Origin: Woronichinia naegeliana WA131
GTDB taxonomy: Bacteria > Cyanobacteriota > Cyanobacteriia > Cyanobacteriales > Microcystaceae
Reading direction: 5' to 3'
DNA: 64,000 nucleotides
Assembly (NCBI GenBank): GCA_025370055.1
Contig: CP073041.1
Location: forward strand, 434,001 to 498,000
The notes beneath the pieces were generated by a model. The model ran no database searches. It worked only from the letters and a program-made list of their open reading frames with translations, and had not been told where the DNA came from. Shown here piece after piece: positions 1 through 8,835 of this stretch. A program made the translations under genes and the position numbers. Within the stretch, counting starts at the first letter, position 1. The number at the start of each line of letters is the position of its first letter.

Positions 1-272
1 CAGGGACGCATCAGCAATCGCACCTTTTGAGAGAGTCCTTGCTGCTCAGAATGAATACCCGTAATGGCCGCCATCAGCGATCGCTCTGTTAATAAGCCCA
101 GGGGATGCTCTGCGGTTCCAACCAGGCAACAAAATTGGGCTGCCACAGCAGGTTTCCTTGCCTCTCGCCAAATATTAACTGCCGTTTCTAAAGAATCTTC
201 AGGCGAGATAAAAAGCGGATGCCAATCAATCGCAGCGACAATCTGAGTATTTACGCTGTCCATTAGGCTCAT
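1..272 (-). CDS. CBS-domain signalling protein, N-terminal part (runs off the window)
   Basis: An open frame on the minus strand starts at ATG 270-272 and stays open to base 1, giving about 90 residues; a second ATG lies at 261-263. The sequence reads like the first half of a CBS domain: a PLFI-S-P-E-D-S-L-ETAV segment followed by a C-C-L-V-G-strand and PLGLLTERSLM, the usual end of a CBS motif before the ITG helix. In cyanobacteria such N-terminal CBS domains usually precede PAS, GGDEF or histidine kinase modules, so a signalling protein is likely, but the output domain lies outside the window. No strong ribosome binding site is visible. Confidence 0.5.
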   Translation of the reverse strand, partial: MSLMDSVNTQIVAAIDWHPLFISPEDSLETAVNIWREARKPAVAAQFCCLVGTAEHPLGLLTERSLMAAITGIHSEQQGLSQKVRLLMRP

Positions 273-408
273 GGAAATTACAAGTTAAGACTGGTTTAAG
301 TAGTATAGAGAAACGTTGAGACGTTCTAGGGATGTTGGGTTGATCTCACTATTGTCATTATATTCAGTGAGTCCATACTCTGAAAGGAAAGTGCCAAACT
401 TTCTGCTT

Positions 409-1158
409 TTAGCCTAGGTAGGCTTGGCGCACTCTTTCATTGTTGAGTAATGCCTTCGAGGTTCCTTTTAAAACCAACTTACCAGCCTCTAGTACATAAC
501 CCCGTGAGGCACTCTGTAGGGCTAGATTCGCATTTTGTTCAACTAATAAAATGGTCACGCCGGACTCATTCAGTTGAGTAATCACCTTGAAGATTTCTCG
601 TACAATTTGGGGGGCCAGGCCTAAGCTGGGTTCGTCTAACAATAGAAGGTGGGGCCGACTCATCACTGCCCTGGCGATCGCTAACATTTGTTGTTCTCCA
701 CCACTGAGGGTTCCGGCTAATTGTTGCCGACGTTCTGCTAATCGGGGAAAAATCAGTAATTGCTGTTCTAAATCGGCTTTAATACCGAGGCGATCGCGGC
801 GAGAATAGGCTCCTAACAATAAATTATCTAAAACACTTTGTCTAGCCAACACTCTCCGACCTTCAGGACTATGGGCAATCCCCAATTTAACCACCTGATC
901 GGGACGAAGCGGGGTAATTTCCTGGCCCTGATAGTGAATTTGGCCCTGTTTAGGCTTAATCAGACGGGAAATACTTTTCAGAATGGTACTTTTTCCGGCT
1001 CCATTGGCTCCAATTAACGTGACAATTTCTCCCGCATAAACCGTTAGATCAATATTGACCAGAGCTTGAATCGCACCGTAGTTAACATCTAGATTTTTAA
1101 TTGCCAACAAGGGTGTGGGTTCCTGTTTAGCAGTTTGCTCGTTCATAGCTATATTCAT
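409..1158 (-). CDS. livF: Branched-chain amino acid type ABC transporter ATP-binding protein LivF
   Basis: This 249-residue protein is a complete ABC ATPase of the LivF (NatE in cyanobacteria) class, which powers uptake of neutral or branched-chain amino acids at the inner membrane. Visible motifs in order are Walker A GANGAGKST, the family-typical SPEGRR-V-L segment, signature LSGGEQQ and Walker B LLLLDEPS, then the switch region VEQN. Length matches LivF (about 235-250). An alternative start four codons downstream (1144-1146) is possible. LivG and permease genes are not adjacent in the window, which is common in cyanobacteria where nat genes are scattered. The upstream side is occupied by a MITE starting 23 bp from the start codon. 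Confidence 0.88.
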   Translation of the reverse strand: MNIAMNEQTAKQEPTPLLAIKNLDVNYGAIQALVNIDLTVYAGEIVTLIGANGAGKSTILKSISRLIKPKQGQIHYQGQEITPLRPDQVVKLGIAHSPEGRRVLARQSVLDNLLLGAYSRRDRLGIKADLEQQLLIFPRLAERRQQLAGTLSGGEQQMLAIARAVMSRPHLLLLDEPSLGLAPQIVREIFKVITQLNESGVTILLVEQNANLALQSASRGYVLEAGKLVLKGTSKALLNNERVRQAYLG

Positions 1159-1181
1159 CTTTAAGGTTAATTAACGGCTAA

Positions 1182-1397
1182 TTAGGGTCTGCTGAAAAAG
1201 TCCACAAAACAAACCTAGATGCCACAGGAGGCGAAAAATGGTGACTTCAGAGAGTTGTTTCCAATTTCAACCCCCAGTTTTCCAACGACGTGCATGGGCT
1301 TTGAGCCTCCAAAGGCTATAACCTTGCACCTGATCGTTTTTAAAATGCTTGAAAGCATTATCCGGCAAGGGTTCTATACTTATTCAGCAAGCCCTAA
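1182..1397. mobile_element. MITE-like element with imperfect terminal inverted repeats
   Basis: The left end TTAGGGTCTGCTGAAAAAGT and right end ACTTATTCAGCAAGCCCTAA are imperfect inverted repeats 216 bp apart and enclose no convincing gene. A second copy of the left end (TTAGGGGCTGCTGAATAAGT) begins at once on the right side (1398 onward) and is cut by the IS630 fragment at 1432. The transposase family that would move it is not present in the window. Confidence 0.6.
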
Positions 1398-1433
1398 TTA
1401 GGGGCTGCTGAATAAGTCCACAAAACGAACCTA

Positions 1434-1964
1434 GTAGTCAGTCAAGGTAGAACTGATGGATAAAGCCGCTTGAGTTTGATGCGAGCATCATCAGTGGTAA
1501 ATTGCCAATCAATGGTACGCAATTGTTCATTTCGGTGTTTTTCCCAAGCAGCAATTTCATTGTTGAGAGTTTCCTTGTCAGGAATACGACGGGCTAAACA
1601 TTGACGAGATAAAACGCTCAACTCAATCTCAGCCATGTTGAGCCAACTACCATGCTTAGGGGTGTAATGAATATCCAGTTTGTCAAGGATACGCTTGGCT
1701 TCTTGGGGTTCAAAGGTCTCATATAAGGCATAGGGAACATGGGTATTCAGGTTGTCGTGAATAAGTGTTATCTTTTCGGCTTCTGGATGATAAATATCGA
1801 CCAGAGATTTCAGTTGATGAGCATAATCTTTTTTAGTACGACGTTCGGTTACTTCTACGTGTCGCCATCCAGCTAGGGGTTCAGAAAACATAAACAAATT
1901 GCTCACCCCATTCCGTTCATATTCGTAGTCATACCTTTCTACCTGTCCTGGTTCGGCAACTAAG
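1434..1964 (-). pseudogene. IS630-family transposase, 5'-truncated copy
   Basis: The C-terminal half of an IS630 DDE transposase, about 175 codons, is nearly identical to the copy at 33.4-34.0 kb. It keeps HDNLNTH (second Asp region) and SWLNMAEIE (Glu region) but lacks the N-terminal helix-turn-helix and the first Asp region. The transposon end GTAGTCAGTCA is at 1434, preceded by TA, as expected for IS630. The gene stops abruptly at 1964, where a foreign end CAGCAATTCCAAATTC begins, so a later insertion or deletion removed the rest. Unlike the copy at 33 kb, this fragment has no 7-bp duplication near its 3' end. Confidence 0.85.
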
Positions 1965-2033
1965 CAGCAATTCCAAATTCAAACAGTAGTGTAGGATACA
2001 GAAGTGATTTTGCTTCTGTCTTTCACAATAGAG
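1965..2033. repeat. Orphan left end of the 6984-8509 transposon family
   Basis: CAGCAATTCCAAATTCAAA at 1965-1983 is identical to the terminal inverted repeat of the complete element at 6984 and of the MITE at 29815. The matching right end is absent before the ISAs1 element that begins at 2034. The last ten bases, CACAATAGAG, are the ISAs1 target duplication. Confidence 0.6.
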
Positions 2034-3270
2034 CAGGGCGAACGCATCTAAAAATGATACAGATACAAGAACATTATAGAGGGATGGATAAGGGAAAATA
2101 AGGGAAAGTGCATAGAAAACAAAAGCGATGAAACTCCGACCCAAATATAGACTGGTAGAACACTTTGCCGAAATAGATGACCCTCGCATCGAACGAACAA
2201 AACGGCATAAACTCATTGATATTCTAACGATTGCCATCTTAGCCGTCATTTGTGGAGCAGAAGGTTGGGTAGCCATGGAAAGTTTCGGCAAGGCTAAACA
2301 TCAATGGCTAAAAAAAATTTTGGAATTGCCGAATGGCATCCCCTCCGACGATACGTTTGCGCGTGTATTTGCTAGTCTGAATCCAGAGCAATTTCAAGAC
2401 TGTTTTCTGCATTGGGTCAAAAGTATAGCGGAGGTAAGTGAAGGAGAAGTGATAGCGATTGACGGCAAAACCCTTCGCCACTCCTATGACAATGCCAACG
2501 GAAAGGGCGCAATTCAGATGGTAAGTGCATGGGCAACAGCAAATCGTCTAGTACTAGGACAGTGCAAGGTGGAAAGCAAATCGAATGAAATCACGGCGAT
2601 TCCTAAACTCCTGAAAATGCTAGAGGTCAAAGGTTGTATCGTAACGATTGATGCCATGGGAACTCAGACAAAGATTGCCCAACAGATAGTAGGGCGAGGG
2701 GGAGATTATGTTTTGGCATTGAAAGGCAATCAAGGTAATCTATGTGAGGATGTTGAACAATTATTTGCTCATGCTCAATCGGTTAATTTTGTGGGAATTA
2801 AGCATGATTTTCATCAAACAATAGACAAGGGACATGGACGGATTGAAATTCGCCGTTGCTGGACGATGGAACAAACAGAATTTTTGCTGGGTGCGGAGAA
2901 ATGGGCAAAGTTGACGAGCATCTGTATGATTCAAGCGGAGAGACGATTGAAAGACAAAACAGAGTATGAGACTCGCTACTATATCAGTAGCCTGCCGAGT
3001 AATGCTCAAAAATTATCCCAATCTGTTCGTAGTCATTGGTTGATAGAAAACTCTTTACATTGGGTTCTAGACTTGGCCTTCAACGAGGATGCTTGTCGCA
3101 TTCGTAAGGATTTTGCTCCTGAGAATTTAGCCGTCTTACGCCATATCGCTCTTAACTTGCTCACAAAGGAAAATACTCTGAAACTTGGTATCAAGAATAA
3201 ACGGCTACGCGCTGGTTGGGACGAGGACTATCTCCTTAAGGTTTTACTCGGATAAGATGCGTTTGCCCTG
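2034..3270 (+). mobile_element. ISAs1-family insertion sequence, complete, with 10-bp target duplication
   Basis: The ends CAGGGCGAACGCATCT (2034-2049) and AGATGCGTTTGCCCTG (3255-3270) are inverted repeats with one mismatch. The flanks carry the direct repeat CACAATAGAG at 2024-2033 and 3271-3280. Intact ends, intact transposase and perfect target duplication indicate a fairly recent insertion, into sequence just upstream of the IsrB-like remnant. Confidence 0.92.
2128..3255 (+). CDS. ISAs1-family (H-repeat type) transposase
   Basis: This 375-residue transposase is full length for the ISAs1 family. The N-terminal DUF4372-like region includes [17 protein letters not shown] and AVICGAEGW. The DDE core shows [10 protein letters not shown] (first Asp), [12 protein letters not shown] (second Asp) with [11 protein letters not shown] after it, and the Glu in the [26 protein letters not shown] block. 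No frameshift or stop is seen, so the element could be active. The ATG at 2128 follows the left inverted repeat by about 80 bp. Confidence 0.92.
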   Translation: MKLRPKYRLVEHFAEIDDPRIERTKRHKLIDILTIAILAVICGAEGWVAMESFGKAKHQWLKKILELPNGIPSDDTFARVFASLNPEQFQDCFLHWVKSIAEVSEGEVIAIDGKTLRHSYDNANGKGAIQMVSAWATANRLVLGQCKVESKSNEITAIPKLLKMLEVKGCIVTIDAMGTQTKIAQQIVGRGGDYVLALKGNQGNLCEDVEQLFAHAQSVNFVGIKHDFHQTIDKGHGRIEIRRCWTMEQTEFLLGAEKWAKLTSICMIQAERRLKDKTEYETRYYISSLPSNAQKLSQSVRSHWLIENSLHWVLDLAFNEDACRIRKDFAPENLAVLRHIALNLLTKENTLKLGIKNKRLRAGWDEDYLLKVLLG

Positions 3271-3279
3271 CACAATAGA

Positions 3280-3885
3280 GTGAACGAGTTGACTGTTGAC
3301 CTAACTTCGGGCAGGAAAGGAGCTAAATTTGGAAAAGGATTTTCGGCTGTTATGGTCGGTCAAAAATGGGCTATCGAGCAATTATCTAAGATTGCTACGG
3401 TTCATACTCGCCTTGGTTGGCAAACTTCTAATCTCAGGAAACACCTCGGATTGGAAAAATCTAAAGACAAGGCAGAACAAACCCCAGAAAGTCATGCTAA
3501 CGATGGAATTACTCTTGCCTGTTTTCGGTTTTTAGATTACCTGCCATTTCACACTTCTAACTATCATGGACACGACTGGAAAGGTTCTGTTGAGGTAACA
3601 GATGCTCCTTTTACCATCATCAAACGTCCTCCCATTAGTCGTCGTCAACTTCACCTTATGGTTCCTTCCAAGGGTGGTAAGCGACGCAAATATGGTGGTT
3701 CCACTACGCGACACGAATTCCGTAAAGGAGATTTAGTCTCTTCTCACAAGGGAGTAGGTTATGTCAGTGGAGATACCGAAAAACAGCTATCTGTTAGCGA
3801 TGCCAATTGGAAACAATTAGGACAGATAGCTGTCAGTAAGATCCAATTAATTCGCCGTTCCAATGGCTTAATTGTTTCTCACTAA
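3280..3885 (+). pseudogene. IsrB/IscB-like (RRXRR) OMEGA nuclease, C-terminal remnant
   Basis: About 200 residues match the C-terminal part of RRXRR/IsrB-like proteins as I know them: WQTSNLRKHLGL-K-S-DK, then SHANDGITLACF (the RuvC-III H..D segment), followed by SRRQLHL, KRRKYGGSTTRH-FRKGDLV, GYVSGDTEKQLSVSD and a terminal KIQLIRRSNGLIV. The RRXRR N-terminus, bridge helix and RuvC-I/II are missing. The frame opens at a GTG formed across the ISAs1 target duplication. It is followed by an IS605-like end hairpin at 3897-3922. IsrB proteins are RNA-guided nickases ancestral to IscB/Cas9; this fragment cannot be catalytic. The exact subtype is inference. Confidence 0.65.
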
Positions 3886-3889
3886 TCCA

Positions 3890-3942
3890 TATAAAGCCGC
3901 CCTCCACTTCGTTAAAGGGCGGGGTTTCTACCCATTTTTCTG
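3890..3942 (+). repeat. IS200/IS605-type transposon end with subterminal hairpin
   Basis: CCGCCCT (3897-3903) pairs with AGGGCGG (3916-3922) across a 12-nt loop, followed by GGTTTCTACCCATTTTTCTG. The same arrangement lies upstream of tnpB at 29771-29806 plus 29938-29957, where the stem is TCGTCCT/AGGACGA. The two stems differ by two compensatory base-pair changes, so the fold is under selection. Here the end lies 3' of the IsrB-like gene; at 29.8 kb it lies 5' of tnpB, consistent with the opposite orientation of IscB/IsrB and TnpB within IS605-like elements. Confidence 0.65.
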
Positions 3943-5187
3943 ATGAAAGTTAATGTCAAAGCGGCATTGAGCGATGCCCACCTAGATGCCAGTCAGAGTT
4001 CTAGTCAGCGTCAACTGTGCCTTTCCCTATCTGCTCTTCAAGAAGGTTTAGAACATTCTCTGCCCCTCAATCTTTGCCTGGTTTTGGATCACAGTGGCTC
4101 AATGAATGGTAAACCCCTCACCACCGTTAAAGAAGCGGCTCTTGGTTTAATCGATAATCTTCAAGCCAGCGATCGCCTATCCGTGATTGCCTTTGACCAT
4201 AAAGCTAAGGTGATTGTCCCGAATCAGGCCGTTACCGATGGAGCCGCGATCGCCAAAAACATTCAGTCCTTGAAAGCATTAGGAGGAACCGCCATTGATG
4301 AAGGCATGAAGCTCGGCATTCAAGAAGCAGGACAAAGTAAACAGGATCGCGTCTCTCAAATCTTTTTACTAACCGATGGTGAGAATGAACATGGCGATAA
4401 TGAACGTTGTCTAAAATTGGCCCAAGTAGCAGCAGATTACAATATTACGATTAACAGTCTAGGTTTTGGGGCTCACTGGAATCAGGATATTTTAGAAGCG
4501 ATCGCTGATACCGCTAACGGTAGTCTGTCCTATATTGAACGTCCTGAACAGGCCCTAGAAACCTTTAGTCAACTCTTGAGCCGAATGCAGACTGTAGGCT
4601 TAACCAATCCCTATCTGCGCTTAGAATTTGTTCCCCAGGTGCGGTTAGCGGAATTAAAGCCCATTGCCCAGGTGGAACCAGAAACCGTTGAATTAACCGT
4701 ACAAGCTGAAAGTAATGGCTACGAGGTCAGATTAGGCGATCTGATGACAGAACAGGCGCGAGTGATTTTAGCCAATCTTTACATTAATCAATTACCGCCA
4801 GGGGAACAGGTCATCGGCTCTGTCCAAGTTCGCTATGATGATCCCTCCCAAGGGGCAACGGGTCTTTTGTCAGAGAAAATTCCTTTAACAGTAACAGTTC
4901 AAACTCTTTACCAAGCCCAACCCAACGATCAGGCCCAGAAAGCGATTCTTACCCTCGCTAAATATCGTCAAACCCAAATTGCCGAAACAAAACTGAAACA
5001 AGGCGATCGCGCTGGGGCTGCTACCATGTTACAAACGGCGGCTAAAACAGCCTTGCAATTAGGCGATCAAAGTGGAGCAACAGTCTTACAAACCAATGCT
5101 ACTCGCTTACAGTCAGGAGAAGAACTGTCCGAGGCAGAACGGAAAAAAACGCGGATGGTAAGCAAAACAACCTTGCAAAGCGACTAA
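3943..5187 (+). CDS. von Willebrand factor type A domain protein
   Basis: This 414-residue protein has no signal peptide and is probably cytoplasmic. A VWA domain spans about residues 40-220, with the metal-ion-dependent adhesion site DHSGS at 49-53, the conserved Thr region (GGTAIDEGM) and FLLTDGENE. A beta-rich middle part and a helical C-terminus follow. Such VWA proteins are widespread in cyanobacteria and of unknown role; metal-dependent protein binding is the safe statement. The start ATG directly abuts the IS605-like end at 3942 and no Shine-Dalgarno sequence is visible, so its native upstream region appears to have been replaced. The stop lies 6 bp from the convergent gene at 5194. 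Confidence 0.85.
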   Translation: MKVNVKAALSDAHLDASQSSSQRQLCLSLSALQEGLEHSLPLNLCLVLDHSGSMNGKPLTTVKEAALGLIDNLQASDRLSVIAFDHKAKVIVPNQAVTDGAAIAKNIQSLKALGGTAIDEGMKLGIQEAGQSKQDRVSQIFLLTDGENEHGDNERCLKLAQVAADYNITINSLGFGAHWNQDILEAIADTANGSLSYIERPEQALETFSQLLSRMQTVGLTNPYLRLEFVPQVRLAELKPIAQVEPETVELTVQAESNGYEVRLGDLMTEQARVILANLYINQLPPGEQVIGSVQVRYDDPSQGATGLLSEKIPLTVTVQTLYQAQPNDQAQKAILTLAKYRQTQIAETKLKQGDRAGAATMLQTAAKTALQLGDQSGATVLQTNATRLQSGEELSEAERKKTRMVSKTTLQSD

Positions 5188-5193
5188 ACAAAA

Positions 5194-5673
5194 TCACGAA
5201 TTTTCAGCCTGGCTAAGACGGGCGATCGTGTCTTTCAGTTCTGCCAGCAAGGCATTAAAACCTTCGACCTGATGGGCATTAAATTTTGTGTCTGACGGCA
5301 GTTGCCAATTATCGCCCAGATCTTTGCCGGCTTGTTGCAGAGCATATTCAACGCGGGTTAACCGTTCATTCAGTTGTCCTAGGCTAACGGTGGTTTGAGG
5401 AATGCCGTTTTGCTGCAAGTTGGTGAAAGACATTTCTAGTTGGTTAAGGCGACGAGTACTCAAATCCTCAACCACATCCTGACGATCTAGAACTTCCTGA
5501 AACACTTTTAGACCCCGTTCCCGATTAATGAGATTTAACCCCAGGGTGAGGATAAGGGGAGAGGTGGCCCACACAATTTGCTGGGTGATCATAGCGGCTA
5601 TAGTTCCCCCCACAGAAGCAATTAAAGAAAAATATTCAGTAACGGTTAACCAATGGCGAGAGTTGGTAGTCAT
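5194..5673 (-). CDS. Cyanobacterial membrane protein with C-terminal coiled coil, function unknown
   Basis: This 159-residue protein has two hydrophobic segments at about residues 12-30 and 32-50, separated by a short polar turn, followed by INRERG and a long Gln/Leu-rich helix with heptad character (about 60-155). It looks like a hairpin-anchored membrane protein with a cytoplasmic coiled coil. It reads the same way as thrC upstream (59 bp between thrC stop and this start), so co-transcription is possible. No family name is recognised. Confidence 0.65.
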   Translation of the reverse strand: MTTNSRHWLTVTEYFSLIASVGGTIAAMITQQIVWATSPLILTLGLNLINRERGLKVFQEVLDRQDVVEDLSTRRLNQLEMSFTNLQQNGIPQTTVSLGQLNERLTRVEYALQQAGKDLGDNWQLPSDTKFNAHQVEGFNALLAELKDTIARLSQAENS

Positions 5674-5732
5674 GGGGGATCAGTTCAGAAGGGTAATTAC
5701 TAAAACGCTTTTAGTTCAATTAAGTTTCCGCA

Positions 5733-6860
5733 TTAAAATCCCATCGCTTTAGCTACGGCTGCAATTTGGGGTTTAATGCCGGACTTGACTTGATTATCAC
5801 TATTATGAACAGCACAATCAGGATCTTTCAAGCCATTACCTGTTAGCACACAAACCACTGTCGCACCATCGGGAACCTGTTCTTTGACTTTTAACAGTCC
5901 GGCAACGGAGGCGGCACTGGCTGGTTCACAGAAAATCCCTTCCTTACCGGCTAATAAACGGTAAGCATCTAAAATTTCTTCGTCAGTGACCGCCTGGAAT
6001 TCACCTTGACTGGCTTTAGAGGCTTCCCAGGCTTTTTCCCAATTAGCAGGATTACCAATACGAATGGCCGTGGCTAAGGTTTCGGGATGAGCTACGGGGC
6101 TACCAGCAATAAACGGGGCGGCTCCTGCGGCTTGAAATCCCATCATGCGAGGTAGGCGATCGCTTTTTCCCAAGGCTTTATACTGACAAAAGCCCATCCA
6201 ATAGGCACTGATATTACCGGCATTACCCACGGGAATACAAAGCCAATCGGGGGCATTTCCTAACACGTCCACCACTTCAAACGCGGCTGTTTTTTGTCCC
6301 TCTAAACGATAGGGATTAACGGAATTAACCAGAGTAACAGGATATTTTTCTGAGAGTTCCCGCACTGCGCTGAGGGCTTCATCAAAGTTGCCATCAATGG
6401 CGATTACTTCTGCTCCATAGATTAAAGCTTGACCTAATTTCCCCAAAGCTACGTAGCCATCGGGAATTAACACAAAAGCTCGCATTCCGGCCCGTCTAGC
6501 ATAGGCCGCTGCGGCTGCCGAAGTATTGCCCGTACTGGCACAAATGACCGCCTTGGCTCCCGCTTCCTTAGCCTTAGAAATGGCCATGGTCATGCCCCGA
6601 TCCTTAAAACTGCCGGTGGGATTTAACCCGTCATATTTAGCAAACACTTTAACGCCTCGATCAATCTCAGCCGCGATCGCCGGCACAGGAATGAGGGGAG
6701 TGTTGCCTTCTAGAAGGGTGATAACAGGGGTCTGTTCAGTGACGGGTAAAAAGGCTCGATAGGTTTCAATTAAACCGCGCCAACGACAAGCTGAAGTTTG
6801 AGGACAGACAAGGTTCCCCGTTTGCACAGAAGATAAATAATTGGCAGTAGAAAGGGTCAT
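5733..6860 (-). CDS. thrC: Threonine synthase
   Basis: This 375-residue PLP enzyme converts O-phosphohomoserine to threonine in the cytoplasm, the last step of threonine synthesis. The N-terminal C-P-Q-T-x-C-x-W-R-G-L segment, substrate-binding LEGNTPL (50-56), the PLP lysine Lys86 in [23 protein letters not shown] and the phosphate loop PVGNAGN (210-216) are all present, as is the C-terminal [10 protein letters not shown]. Length fits class II bacterial/cyanobacterial ThrC. It is intact and probably essential. Confidence 0.95.
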   Translation of the reverse strand: MTLSTANYLSSVQTGNLVCPQTSACRWRGLIETYRAFLPVTEQTPVITLLEGNTPLIPVPAIAAEIDRGVKVFAKYDGLNPTGSFKDRGMTMAISKAKEAGAKAVICASTGNTSAAAAAYARRAGMRAFVLIPDGYVALGKLGQALIYGAEVIAIDGNFDEALSAVRELSEKYPVTLVNSVNPYRLEGQKTAAFEVVDVLGNAPDWLCIPVGNAGNISAYWMGFCQYKALGKSDRLPRMMGFQAAGAAPFIAGSPVAHPETLATAIRIGNPANWEKAWEASKASQGEFQAVTDEEILDAYRLLAGKEGIFCEPASAASVAGLLKVKEQVPDGATVVCVLTGNGLKDPDCAVHNSDNQVKSGIKPQIAAVAKAMGF

Positions 6861-6983
6861 AAACTTGGATTGATAGAAGGTTTCAGCAGGTAGTGTGGGA
6901 CAACGGGTTTAGGAAAACGCAGGATGCCTAATCCACTATTGTACCGATATTCAGGGACTTTAATTTAGACAACTTTTGCTCAG

Positions 6984-8509
6984 CAGCAATTCCAAATTCA
7001 AATGGTATAAATAGAGACAGAAAAACTTTGACCTATAGGAAGTTATGAATAAAGAGAAAAGTGTCTACTGATTTTGCAGAGAGAAAGATGGAAGTAAACG
7101 ACCTAAGTTTTGACGGAATCGTTCACTGTTTAAACGAGGTCATTGGGAAGATAGATGACCCCCGTTCGGTTAGTAATGCAACGAAATATAGTCTAAGAGA
7201 GGCGATACTGGGGGCATTTGCCGCCTTTTTTATGCAAAATGAGTCATTTTTAGAGTACCAACGTCAGCTTAACAGCCGTTGTGGGCGAGATAATGCTCAG
7301 AGCTTGTTTGGACTAGAAAAAATACCAACAGTAGAACAGATTCGCAACATTGTGGATGGGGTAGCAGCGAGTAGTCTATTCCCTTTGTTTGGGTTAATTT
7401 ACCAAGCATTGAGGAGCATGGGATTCTTGAAAGCCTATGAAATATTGAGGGGAAATCTTCTAGTAGCAATGGATGGGACAAATTACTACAGTTCGGAAAA
7501 AGTAAATTGTCCATGCTGTTCAACCAAAACGTCAAAACAGGGAAAAGTCACCTACTTCCATCAGGCATTATTGCCCGTGATTGTTTCCCCAGACCATGAA
7601 TCAGTTTTTTCCTTACCCCCTGAATTTATTACCCCTCAAGACGGGTCTGAAAAGCAAGATTGCGAGCAAAATGCGGCGAAACGTTGGATAAGTAACCATG
7701 CTAGTTTGTTTGCGGGACAGAAGATAACTCTGCTAGGGGATGACTTGTACAGTCGTCAGCCCACTTGTCAGCACTGTCTCGACCACGATTTCAACTTTAT
7801 CTTCGTCTGTTTACCGACTTCTCATCCCACACTCTATGAATGGTTAAACTATTTAGAAGCTAATGGAGAAGTCAAAACCACTCAACACCGACGTTGGAAT
7901 GGGAAGTATTTCGAGATTTGGCACTGCCGTTATCTCAATCAGATTCCCCTGCGAGACCAACAGCCTGCTTTGTTGGTTAACTGGTGTGAGCTAAAAATCC
8001 ACCGCGAATCCGATGCTCAACTTCTTTATCACAATAGTTGGATTACCAATCATTTTCTCACCCCTCACATCGTTCTTGATGTCTGTCGTGCTGGACGGAC
8101 TCGTTGGCGTACTGAGAACGAGAATCACAATATTCTCAAAAATCGAGGCTATCACTTAGAGCATAATTTTGGGCATGGTAAACAACACCTCGCCTCTGTT
8201 TTGCTTACCCTGAATTTGCTGGCTTTTCTCTTGCACACGGTTTTAGGTTTGGTTGATGAACGTTACCAGAGAATTCGCGTCCAACGCGGCACTCGTAAGG
8301 GATTCTTTCAAGATATTCTCTCTTTGACCAAATATCTGTTCTTTGAAAGCTGGCATCATCTTTTAGATTTTATGCTTGATGACTCAGTTTCTCTCGCTGT
8401 CTCGAATTCTTCCTAGTTGATTAATTGGCAATTTTCATAGCAAAACCCTTGCCAGTAAATACATCGAGCCTTTTGTATCTTTGACTACATTCTGAATTTG
8501 GAATTGCTG
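6984..8509 (+). mobile_element. Complete 1526-bp insertion sequence with 9-bp target duplication (ISNCY-like)
   Basis: The ends CAGCAATTCCAAATTCAAAT and (reverse) CAGCAATTCCAAATTCAGAAT are inverted repeats, at 6984 and 8509. The direct repeat TTTGCTCAG flanks the element at 6975-6983 and 8510-8518. One transposase gene fills the interior. The same ends bound a 122-bp MITE at 29815-29936 and a decayed copy ends at 25157. Family assignment is uncertain; the ends, size and target-duplication length are read directly. Confidence 0.92.
7061..8416 (+). CDS. DDE-type transposase of the 1526-bp element
   Basis: This 451-residue transposase is apparently intact. Likely catalytic acidic residues are in VAMDGTNYYSS (first Asp), LLGDDLYSRQP (second Asp) and the C-terminal RWRTENENHNILKNRGY (Glu). 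A Cys cluster CPCCSTK may bind zinc. The frame opens at GTG 7061; the first in-frame ATG is at 7088. A decayed relative of its C-terminal half lies at 24486-25157. I place it near ISNCY-type elements only tentatively. Confidence 0.82.
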   Translation: MSTDFAERKMEVNDLSFDGIVHCLNEVIGKIDDPRSVSNATKYSLREAILGAFAAFFMQNESFLEYQRQLNSRCGRDNAQSLFGLEKIPTVEQIRNIVDGVAASSLFPLFGLIYQALRSMGFLKAYEILRGNLLVAMDGTNYYSSEKVNCPCCSTKTSKQGKVTYFHQALLPVIVSPDHESVFSLPPEFITPQDGSEKQDCEQNAAKRWISNHASLFAGQKITLLGDDLYSRQPTCQHCLDHDFNFIFVCLPTSHPTLYEWLNYLEANGEVKTTQHRRWNGKYFEIWHCRYLNQIPLRDQQPALLVNWCELKIHRESDAQLLYHNSWITNHFLTPHIVLDVCRAGRTRWRTENENHNILKNRGYHLEHNFGHGKQHLASVLLTLNLLAFLLHTVLGLVDERYQRIRVQRGTRKGFFQDILSLTKYLFFESWHHLLDFMLDDSVSLAVSNSS

Positions 8510-8562
8510 TTTGCTCAGAGAGGAGCCACTGTTAAAGGAGTATGGGTGACAAGTAAACAGAG

Positions 8563-8835
8563 CTAAAGATTAACTTGGTGGGCTTCCGCGTAAATTTTTA
8601 AGGCCGCTGCCATTTTCTTTTCACAGTCTGCTCCTTGGGATTGAAACCAGGCAAAAGTATTCGCATCGACAGGGACAAGCACATTGAGCAGTTCTACCGG
8701 TTGCCACCAGCGAGATTGACTGAAAAATTCTTCTGTTAAGGGAGCAATATCTGAAGTATCAATGTCCTCCTCAGTCAAGGAATCAAGTTTCTCCCAATTC
8801 GTTTTTGAGGTATTGTTCATAGCGTTTGCGTTCAT
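8563..8835 (-). CDS. brnA: BrnA-like antitoxin
   Basis: This 90-residue protein resembles BrnA antitoxins, which bind and neutralise the BrnT ribonuclease and repress the operon. Typical features are an acidic N-terminus (DSLTEEDIDTSDIAPLTEEFF), then VPVDANTFAWFQSQG and a C-terminal helix AALKIYAEAHQ. It overlaps the 3' end of the brnT pseudogene upstream (8783-9076), the normal brnTA order. The ATG at 8820 is an alternative start that would shorten it by five residues. The antitoxin frame is intact although its toxin is broken. Confidence 0.75.
   Translation of the reverse strand: MNANAMNNTSKTNWEKLDSLTEEDIDTSDIAPLTEEFFSQSRWWQPVELLNVLVPVDANTFAWFQSQGADCEKKMAAALKIYAEAHQVNL

Noticed and set aside
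1219-1401. 60-codon ORF within the MITE at 1182-1397
   Set aside because: No conserved features and lies entirely between the inverted repeats; treated as chance.
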